From Erysipelotrichaceae bacterium (GTDB lineage Bacteria; Bacillota_I; Bacilli_A; Erysipelotrichales; Erysipelotrichaceae), in contig JAGACP010000044.1 of the NCBI GenBank assembly GCA_017614055.1, positions 1 to 5,594 on the forward strand: a stretch of 5,594 nucleotides of DNA. The letters are read 5' to 3'. Under the pieces are notes generated by a model. It was given only the letters and a program-made list of their open reading frames with translations. It ran no database searches and was not told the origin of the DNA. The translations under genes and the position numbers were made by a program. Below are positions 1-4,467 of the stretch, piece after piece. Within the stretch, counting starts at the first letter, position 1. Every line of letters begins with the position of its first letter.

Positions 1-328
1 GATGGATTTCGACATGCAGTCGGACTGGGATTATCTTGAGCATGTCAAGCAGATATTCGAACCGTATGGGACAAAGTTCTACTATGTCGAACTCATCGCG
101 CCGCAGAGTGTGAGGCTGGAAAGAAATGTCACCGAGAACCGTCTCAGAAACAAGGCTTCCAAGAGGGATATCGAAGTATCCAACCAGCGTCTGATCAACG
201 ATGACAGAAATCACAGATGCGTGAGCTATGAAGGGGAGTTTCCTTTCGAGAATTATCTGAGGATAGAGAACTCCGACAAGAGCGCCGAAGAGGTTGCAAA
301 GATCATAAAAGAAACGTTTGATCTTTAG
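1..328 (+). CDS. P-loop (AAA / shikimate-kinase-like) ATPase, C-terminal part, cut by window edge
   Basis: The frame is open from the first base, and the ATG at position 2 is probably an internal methionine. The visible 108 residues resemble the C-terminal half of a small (about 175-180 residue) P-loop nucleotide kinase-like family common in Bacillota and usually annotated as an AAA family ATPase. The segment FDMQSDWDY followed by KFYYVELIAP and an arginine-rich stretch (RLERN, ENRLRNKASKRD) matches the core strand and the LID-like arginine region of that family. The tail SAEEVAKIIKETFDL is its usual closing helix. The Walker A loop would lie upstream and cannot be seen, so neither the substrate nor the catalytic state can be judged. 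The stop is TAG at 326-328, and a hairpin follows at once, so this is probably the last gene of its transcript. The family call rests on remembered sequence resemblance. Confidence 0.75.
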   Translation, partial: MDFDMQSDWDYLEHVKQIFEPYGTKFYYVELIAPQSVRLERNVTENRLRNKASKRDIEVSNQRLINDDRNHRCVSYEGEFPFENYLRIENSDKSAEEVAKIIKETFDL

Positions 329-337
329 TTAAGAAAT

Positions 338-370
338 AACATACGACCGCATTACTGCGGTCATATTGTT
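338..370 (+). terminator. Hairpin after the kinase-like gene, probable weak intrinsic terminator
   Basis: GACCGC (345-350) pairs with GCGGTC (357-362) around a six-base loop. The stem continues, with one mismatch and one bulge, through AACATA (338-343) and TAT-GTT (364-370). The T-run afterwards is poor (TGTTTC), so termination may be inefficient. The position, 10-40 bases after the stop and before a gene with its own ribosome site, fits a transcript end. Confidence 0.45.
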
Positions 371-398
371 TCATGAATATCATTGAATGAAATACAAT
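370..398 (+). promoter_or_regulatory. Possible sigma-70-type promoter for the flavodoxin-rubredoxin gene
   Basis: TACAAT at 393-398 matches the -10 consensus at five of six bases. TTCATG at 370-375 is a weak -35 (three of six) at a 17-base spacing. The site lies between the upstream hairpin and the ribosome site at 415-420, where a promoter would be expected. The weak -35 keeps this tentative. Confidence 0.25.
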
Positions 399-426
399 TA
401 AATCAGAGTTACACGGAGGAAACAAT

Positions 427-1059
427 ATGAGATGCATGGTTACATATGACACCCATCACGGCAGTGCCAGGAGGCTTGCGCAGATCATAGCCGACAGACT
501 GGGTTGTCTTTGCGTAGATGTCGATACGCCTTTCCAGGCCGAGGATGCTGGTGCATATGACAATCTGATACTGGTCTTCGGTTTCAGAGGTCCGTATACC
601 GCCCAGCTGACGAAGCTGTTCATCGGCAACATGAAGGGAAAGCTCAACTATAAGAATCTGATAGTAGTCGGTGAAGGTCTGTTCTCCGAGAAAGAGTTCC
701 CGGGTGTAGCCGAGGGCATCAGGCAGATGGCCGAGCCTTATACTTTCAACACATTCTTCATGAAAGGACAGCTGAGAGTGGATACTCTGACTCCTGAGGA
801 GCAGGCGCTGCTTGGCAAGTTCAGCGAACTTACGGGCATGCAGATAACGGACATGGGCAAATTCAAGGAAGAGGATGCACAGGAAATAGCCGGAAAGATC
901 CATGATCTTCTTTCGACGCTTCCTGTACCGGAGGATCCCGATGCCGGAGTGACCAGATGGATCTGCACGGTATGTGGATATGTACATACGGGAGACGATC
1001 CTCCTGAGAAGTGTCCGCTGTGCGGTCAGCCTTCTACGGTATTCAAGAAGATGGAATAA
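427..1059 (+). CDS. Flavodoxin domain fused to a C-terminal rubredoxin-like domain
   Basis: This 210-residue cytosolic electron-transfer protein has two redox modules. Residues 1 to about 165 read as a flavodoxin fold: a first strand (CMVTYDT), a phosphate-loop-like THHGSARRLA (9-18), then alternating strands such as NLILVFGF and NLIVVGEG that would hold FMN. Residues 178-210 form a short rubredoxin-like knuckle with Cys180, Cys183, Cys196 and Cys199 (C-X2-C-X12-C-X2-C) and the GDDPPEKCPLCG signature. This is the compact iron site seen at the C terminus of rubrerythrins. A proline-rich linker (PVPEDPDAG) joins the domains. The inferred role is electron delivery between FMN and an Fe(Cys)4 site, for example to an oxygen- or peroxide-detoxifying oxidoreductase of an anaerobe; the partner is unknown. 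There is no beta-lactamase-like diiron domain, so this is not a full flavorubredoxin. The start is supported by GGAGGA at 415-420, six bases upstream. The gene is flanked by a hairpin and a terminator, so it is probably monocistronic. Confidence 0.88.
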   Translation: MRCMVTYDTHHGSARRLAQIIADRLGCLCVDVDTPFQAEDAGAYDNLILVFGFRGPYTAQLTKLFIGNMKGKLNYKNLIVVGEGLFSEKEFPGVAEGIRQMAEPYTFNTFFMKGQLRVDTLTPEEQALLGKFSELTGMQITDMGKFKEEDAQEIAGKIHDLLSTLPVPEDPDAGVTRWICTVCGYVHTGDDPPEKCPLCGQPSTVFKKME

Positions 1060-1062
1060 GAC

Positions 1063-1086
1063 AAGGATGCTCAGGCATCCTTTTTA
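1063..1086 (+). terminator. Rho-independent terminator of the flavodoxin-rubredoxin gene
   Basis: An eight-base perfect stem (AAGGATGC at 1063-1070 with GCATCCTT at 1075-1082) closes a TCAG tetraloop and runs into TTTTT at 1081-1085. It begins four bases after the stop codon. This is the clearest intrinsic terminator in the window, and it implies that the next gene has its own promoter. Confidence 0.88.
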
Positions 1087-1094
1087 ATACTGCA

Positions 1095-1121
1095 ATGACA
1101 ATGTGTTAATATTTATATGTT
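1095..1121 (+). promoter_or_regulatory. Possible promoter for the YunG-like/queT operon
   Basis: A promoter is expected between the terminator ending near 1086 and the ribosome site at 1131. The best candidate is ATGACA (1095-1100, five of six to the -35 consensus) with TATGTT (1116-1121, four of six) at a short 15-base spacing. The tract is AT-rich and offers other weak options, such as GTTAAT (1105-1110) preceded by TG. I see no preQ1 riboswitch-like fold here, although such elements often precede queT genes. Confidence 0.25.
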
Positions 1122-1130
1122 ACTGTTTCA

Positions 1131-1138
1131 GGGGAGGA
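1131..1138 (+). promoter_or_regulatory. Ribosome binding site that fixes the start of the YunG-like gene
   Basis: GGGGAGGA ends five bases before ATG 1144. The same frame also has an ATG at 1117, but that has no ribosome site and would place this purine tract inside the coding region. ATG 1144 is therefore preferred. Confidence 0.8.
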
Positions 1139-1143
1139 TCAAG

Positions 1144-1536
1144 ATGTATCGTTTCTACGGTCATGAGAATATATCCGATGAGATCCTGTCGATATACGAC
1201 AGGCTTTCGCATATCTGGGCTGCAGATACCTGCGCTCCGAGGATGAGAGACAGATGGTCCAAGGACGATCCTACTCTCGGCCAGTGTTCAATAACGGCTT
1301 TCCTGGTACAGGATATTCTGGGCGGAAGGGTATATGGAATAGAGCTTCCTGACGGCAACTATCATTGTTTCAACGTGGTGGATTGCGTTGTCTTCGATCT
1401 GACCAGCGAACAGTTCGACGAGACTCTGGATTATGAGGATTGTGTCGAGCAGTTCCGCGAGGATCATTTCAGGAAACAGGAGAAGAAGGAGCGTTATCTT
1501 CTGCTCAAGGAAAGGTATGAACGTGAGGTTAAATAG
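1144..1536 (+). CDS. YunG-like protein with a conserved Cys/His/Asp set
   Basis: This 130-residue soluble protein has no signal peptide or membrane segment. It resembles the uncharacterised YunG family: a tryptophan-containing N-terminal segment (RWSKDDP, 37-43), GQCSITAFLVQDILGG (46-61), a YHCFN motif (73-77) and FDLTSEQF (84-91). Cys48, His74 and Asp85 fall in the order and sequence setting of a papain- or transglutaminase-like thiol catalytic triad. That reading is my inference, and no reaction is known to me for the family. The C terminus (about 103-130) is a charged helix rich in Lys, Glu and Arg. The start at 1144 is chosen for its ribosome site. Its stop, TAG 1534-1536, abuts the queT ATG, so the two genes are almost certainly co-transcribed and coupled. 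The partnership with queT suggests, but does not prove, a link to queuosine precursor salvage. YunG proteins also occur without queT as far as I know. Confidence 0.72.
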   Translation: MYRFYGHENISDEILSIYDRLSHIWAADTCAPRMRDRWSKDDPTLGQCSITAFLVQDILGGRVYGIELPDGNYHCFNVVDCVVFDLTSEQFDETLDYEDCVEQFREDHFRKQEKKERYLLLKERYEREVK

Positions 1537-2028
1537 ATGAATAATCATTTGAACAAGATCGCATTGTCGTCAATTACGGCAGCCGTGTATGTGGCAGCCT
1601 GTCTGGTACTCTCGCCGATCAGCTTCGGTCCCGTGCAGTTCAGGTTTGCGGAGATGCTTTGTCTGCTTTCCATAGATTACATGTGGGCATATGTCGGCGT
1701 GATCATCGGCTGTTTCATTTCGAATACGTTCTTCGGAGGTCTGGGAATACTGGACATGGTATTCGGTACGCTGGCTACGGTCATAGGATGCGGACTGGCG
1801 CATGCGTTCAGAAAAAAACTGACCGGAGGTTATCCTCTGATCAGTGCACTGATGATCGTCATCGCCAACGGCGTGATAGTGGGAATAGAACTGGGGATCA
1901 TCCTTGAGACTCCTGATCTCATTCCTCTCTACATACTGGAGGTCGCTTTCGGCGAACTTGTGGTGATGCTTGTGGGTCTGCCTGTATACAAGAGACTCAA
2001 GGCGGACATAGACAGCCGTCTATCCTAG
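1537..2028 (+). CDS. queT: QueT family queuosine-precursor ECF transporter S component
   Basis: This 163-residue integral membrane protein would bind a queuosine precursor (preQ0, preQ1 or queuine) and bring it in together with a shared ECF energising module (two ATPases and EcfT). That module is not in this window. Hydrophobic segments lie near residues 8-28, 40-62, 70-90, 101-122 and 128-148. The family hallmark is the segment after the first helix, SFGPVQFRFAEMLCLL (29-44), where an Arg-Phe-Ala-Glu core follows a Pro-Val-Gln turn. FFGGLGILDMVFGTLAT (65-81) and the late Glu-rich helix (YILEVAFGELV) also fit. The length is usual for the family. The start ATG directly follows the upstream TAG. 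A GAGG tract at 1525-1528 inside the preceding gene can serve as ribosome site. The 3' end overlaps the convergent TraB-like gene by nine bases, with no terminator between them. Which precursor is carried cannot be read from the sequence. Confidence 0.88.
   Translation: MNNHLNKIALSSITAAVYVAACLVLSPISFGPVQFRFAEMLCLLSIDYMWAYVGVIIGCFISNTFFGGLGILDMVFGTLATVIGCGLAHAFRKKLTGGYPLISALMIVIANGVIVGIELGIILETPDLIPLYILEVAFGELVVMLVGLPVYKRLKADIDSRLS
2008..2023. other. Small hairpin at the convergent queT / TraB-like junction
   Basis: ATAGAC (2008-2013) and GTCTAT (2018-2023) are perfect inverted repeats around a four-base loop AGCC. The hairpin lies in the last codons of queT and across the stop of the opposing gene. 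Neither strand has a T-run after it, so it is not a standard intrinsic terminator. It could act as a pause or 3'-end-protecting structure, or be chance. Confidence 0.3.
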
Positions 2029-3177
2029 GCTTTCGATAAACTTCTTTACGATATCGAATCCTGATATGAAGGTTCCGATCGAAGAGAAGATGTTGGCGAA
2101 CAGTACCACCAGAAGCGTCCTGGTGACTCTGTTCTTCCAGAAGCCTTTAAGGGTGGATGTATCTTCGACGATGTCTTCGAAATCTTTGACTTTAGGTTTC
2201 CTGATGCTTGCCTCTACAAGACCGGCAAAGAAGCCTGAAGCAAGAAGAGGGTTCAGGGATGTAAGCGGAGCTGCTATGAAAGCGGTGAGTATCGAAAGAG
2301 GATGACCCAGCGCAAGCAGCACTCCCAACGCGGACAGGATGCCGTGCCAGAGAGCCCATGACTTTATCTGGCTGAGTCCCATGTCTCTGTTGTTTATGAT
2401 GGTCCAGGCTATGATGCCTATTATCGCTATCGGAATGATGTATTTCAGATAGCTTTTTTTCTTTTCCACGGTATCAAGTTCAGCGATATCGATGTCTTTG
2501 TCGAGATTGTCTTTTATCCCGAAACTGTGGGCGGCGCCGATGATGGCCATGATCTTCTTTCCGGGAGCCGTCTTTATCTTCTGACAGAGATACTGGTCTC
2601 TTTCATCGACCAGGACCTGCTTTACTGTCGGAAATTCTTTGCCGATGTCAAGGATCGCGGCTTCCAGCGCATCTGCTTCCTTTAGTTTGGCGAGGTCTTC
2701 CTCGGATATGTCTTCGTCTTCGAATATCGAAGTTATTATTCCTGAAAGGAGCTTCAGTTTCTCGCCTGTCTGGAGCTTGTTCCAGATACGGGAGAAGGTG
2801 GTTTTTACCGAACGGTCGGCGAGTACGAGATTAAGATCATTCTCTTCCGCGAGTTTCATTCCCAGCATCATCTCGGCTCCGGAGGTGGAGTCCATGGATC
2901 TGGCTATCCTTTTCTGGAACGACGAAAGGATTACATTGACCAGCAGGAAACCTACCTGTCTGTCTTTTATGATCTTGACGATGTCCGTCTCGCGCCATTT
3001 TTCGGGATTCTTGAGTTTGTTGTAGCGGTCCTGATCGAGTTCGATGCATATGGAATCAGGCTTCACCTCGTCGAAACAGCTCTGCACGTCTTCGACGGAA
3101 TTCTTCGAGACGTGCGCCGTCTTGACCAGATATATCTCTTTGTCCTGGTAGTCCAGTCTCACGATATTTTCATTCAT
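2020..3177 (-). CDS. TraB/PrgY-family membrane protein
   Basis: This 385-residue protein, counted from ATG 3177, has a soluble N-terminal TraB domain and a C-terminal membrane region. The family signatures are present: KTAHVSKNSVEDV near residues 19-31 with His22, ICIELDQDRYNKL (43-55) with Glu46 and Arg51, LADRSVKTTFSRIWNKL (119-135), VDERDQYL (190-197) and IGAAHSFGI (213-221) with His217. The paired histidines and glutamate are the residues proposed to make this fold a metal-dependent hydrolase related to Tiki proteases and the PrgY pheromone-shutdown protein. Membrane segments lie near residues 243-262, 275-292, 294-320 and 353-375, and include the typical GHPLSILTAFIAAPLTSLNP segment. The substrate is unknown; no conjugation genes are visible, so a pheromone role is not implied. 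In-frame ATGs exist at 3192, 3183 and 3177, none with a ribosome site. I prefer 3177 because the protein then begins MNENIVRL like its relatives and the ATG sits exactly at the predicted transcription start. If 3192 is used, the protein has five more residues. Confidence 0.85.
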   Translation of the reverse strand: MNENIVRLDYQDKEIYLVKTAHVSKNSVEDVQSCFDEVKPDSICIELDQDRYNKLKNPEKWRETDIVKIIKDRQVGFLLVNVILSSFQKRIARSMDSTSGAEMMLGMKLAEENDLNLVLADRSVKTTFSRIWNKLQTGEKLKLLSGIITSIFEDEDISEEDLAKLKEADALEAAILDIGKEFPTVKQVLVDERDQYLCQKIKTAPGKKIMAIIGAAHSFGIKDNLDKDIDIAELDTVEKKKSYLKYIIPIAIIGIIAWTIINNRDMGLSQIKSWALWHGILSALGVLLALGHPLSILTAFIAAPLTSLNPLLASGFFAGLVEASIRKPKVKDFEDIVEDTSTLKGFWKNRVTRTLLVVLFANIFSSIGTFISGFDIVKKFIESLG

Positions 3178-3213
3178 AACCATATTATACATTGTATAAT
3201 TATAAAGTGACTA
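3173..3213. promoter_or_regulatory. Symmetric bidirectional promoter/operator between the TraB-like and HD genes
   Basis: ATTATAC (3184-3190) and GTATAAT (3194-3200) form a perfect inverted repeat around ATT. Each arm supplies a consensus TATAAT -10 element, at 3195-3200 on plus and 3189-3184 on minus. Candidate -35 elements are TTCATA (3173-3178 on plus, 16-base spacer) and TAGTCA (3213-3208 on minus, 18-base spacer), each four of six to consensus. Placing +1 seven bases past the -10 gives 3207 (GTG) on plus and 3177 (ATG) on minus. A third TATAAT on minus (3204-3199) would start at 3192, which is also an in-frame ATG, but it has a poor -35. The palindrome could also bind a dimeric regulator; that is speculation. 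Confidence 0.6.
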
Positions 3214-3668
3214 AATCAGAGGACCGTGAATTCGAAGAGATCCTGAACAAGTATCTCGAACACCCGGAAGTCAAGAAGATGAGCGAATACTGCGCCCACG
3301 GGAATGTCAGCGTTCTGAACCACAGCATAGCCGTGGCAAGATGCGCATATGACCTCAACAGGAAACTGAAGGTCAATGCCGACCTTGATACGCTGCTTGT
3401 GGGGGCTCTTCTGCATGATTTCTATCTATATGACTGGCATGATGCTTCGATCAGGGTCCCGCTGTTCAAGATGCATGGTTTCACCCATCCCGAGAAGGCG
3501 AGGGAGAATGCGGTAAGATACTTCGATGTGGATGACAGGGTCCAGGAGGTCATCAGGTGCCACATGTGGCCATTGACTCTGAGATCCGTTCCGAAGCATA
3601 AGGAAGCGATGCTGGTATGCATGGCGGACAAGATGGTCGCGCTGAAGGAGACGATACATGATAGATAG
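3207..3668 (+). CDS. HD-domain metal-dependent phosphohydrolase
   Basis: This 153-residue cytosolic protein, counted from GTG 3207, consists almost entirely of an HD domain. The metal-site motifs appear in order: His39 in LNHSIAVA, the His70-Asp71 doublet in LLHDFYLYDWH, His90 and His94 in HGFTHPEKA, His119 in RCHMWPL, and Asp141 in CMADKM. The extra histidines between the HD doublet and the final Asp suggest a two-metal site, as in many phosphodiesterases and nucleotidases of the superfamily. The substrate cannot be predicted. The start is ambiguous. TTG 3192 is in frame but lies inside the predicted promoter and has no ribosome site. GTG 3207 coincides with the predicted transcription start. 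ATG 3279 has a weak GGAAG at 3266-3270 but would remove the HPEVKKM helix usual in relatives. The gene overlaps the downstream membrane-protein gene by 11 bases, and its own 3' end carries that gene's ribosome site, so the two are translationally linked. Confidence 0.83.
   Translation: MTKSEDREFEEILNKYLEHPEVKKMSEYCAHGNVSVLNHSIAVARCAYDLNRKLKVNADLDTLLVGALLHDFYLYDWHDASIRVPLFKMHGFTHPEKARENAVRYFDVDDRVQEVIRCHMWPLTLRSVPKHKEAMLVCMADKMVALKETIHDR
3645..3650 (+). promoter_or_regulatory. Ribosome binding site for the CmpB-family gene, inside the HD gene
   Basis: AAGGAG lies seven bases before ATG 3658, within the last codons of the HD gene. It fixes the start of the overlapping membrane-protein gene and supports translational coupling. 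Confidence 0.8.
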
Positions 3669-4467
3669 ATACATCATATATTTCTTCATACTCAGTTTCG
3701 TGGGATACATCTATGAATGCATCGTCATGACGATCTGGATAGGCAAGTGGGACAACAGGGGTTTCCTGTTCGGACCCGTTATTCCTATATACGGCTTCGG
3801 CGCCCTGTTCGGGACGATATTGTTTCAATATCTTTATACTGATTACACGCCGATGTCGGTGTTCGTCATAGGCATGGTCGCTTCGGCGATACTGGAATAT
3901 ACGGTCCACTATGCGATGGAGAAGCTGTTCAACGCCTACTGGTGGGATTATTCAAAGGCTCCGCTGAACATCAACGGACGCATCTGTCTTCCTGCGACGG
4001 TAGGTTTCGGGATCGCTGCGCTGATCATCGTGTATGGAATAAACCCGCACCTCATGCCCGTCCTTATGGGCATGGACGATACGCTTGCGGATGTGCTGGC
4101 GATCGTGCTGGTGATCATCTTCACCGTCGACTGGACGCTTACCGTATCCATCCTTTCCAGCTTCACCAACAGAGTGGAGGCGATGGACAGTTTCATAAAC
4201 GAGCACATGGAGAACATCGTCGGCACGGTGCTGGACGAGTCCGATGCGCTCAACTACCGTTTCTACAATGTCTTCGACAAGCTTGAGGAGCGCCGGAAGA
4301 CTCTCATCAGTGATAGAATAGAGAAGACCGTCAGTTCGATGAGCGACATCTACAGGACATCGCTGTCCAAGATAAGAGGGTTCAGGGGCAAGAATGCCGG
4401 CAGATTGAACTACATGCTGTCGAGAGTGAAAAACAGGGTACTGAGGAAAAAGAAACAGGATGAATGA
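3658..4467 (+). CDS. CmpB-family (putative ABC-transporter type IV, DUF1113) membrane protein
   Basis: This 269-residue integral membrane protein belongs to the family often annotated as putative ABC transporter permease (PF06541), although I know of no demonstrated transport function. Hydrophobic segments lie near residues 5-27, 42-60, 66-88, 113-128 and 143-168. Family signatures are clear: FFILSFVGYIYE (9-20), NRGFLFGPVIPIYGFGAL (33-50) and the block around residues 88-111 with YWWDYS and PLNINGRICL. The last 100 residues are hydrophilic and predicted helical, with many charged residues and a basic end (RKKKQDE), and are probably cytoplasmic. No ATPase of an ABC importer lies beside it; the ATPase downstream is UvrA, which is not a transporter. 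Its start overlaps the HD gene by 11 bases with AAGGAG seven bases upstream, and its end overlaps uvrA by eight bases. The function is unknown, and the context suggests only co-expression with the HD protein and UvrA. Confidence 0.85.
   Translation: MIDRYIIYFFILSFVGYIYECIVMTIWIGKWDNRGFLFGPVIPIYGFGALFGTILFQYLYTDYTPMSVFVIGMVASAILEYTVHYAMEKLFNAYWWDYSKAPLNINGRICLPATVGFGIAALIIVYGINPHLMPVLMGMDDTLADVLAIVLVIIFTVDWTLTVSILSSFTNRVEAMDSFINEHMENIVGTVLDESDALNYRFYNVFDKLEERRKTLISDRIEKTVSSMSDIYRTSLSKIRGFRGKNAGRLNYMLSRVKNRVLRKKKQDE

Noticed and set aside
409..987. Long open frame of 192 codons on the minus strand
   Set aside because: It lies wholly opposite the flavodoxin-rubredoxin gene, has no ribosome site and no recognisable domain, and is rich in Arg and His as expected for an antisense shadow.
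1117..1143. Upstream ATG at 1117 as start of the YunG-like gene
   Set aside because: It has no ribosome site and would turn the strong GGGGAGGA at 1131-1138 into coding sequence. The extra nine residues match nothing in the family.
2020..3177. Sex-pheromone shutdown or conjugation locus suggested by TraB/PrgY resemblance
   Set aside because: No relaxase, mating-pair or pheromone genes are visible. The TraB fold is widespread in chromosomes without any link to conjugation.
3192..3206. TTG at 3192 as start of the HD gene
   Set aside because: It sits inside the palindrome and overlaps the predicted -10 region, so it would not be on the predicted transcript. It also has no ribosome site. It remains an alternative if transcription starts further upstream.
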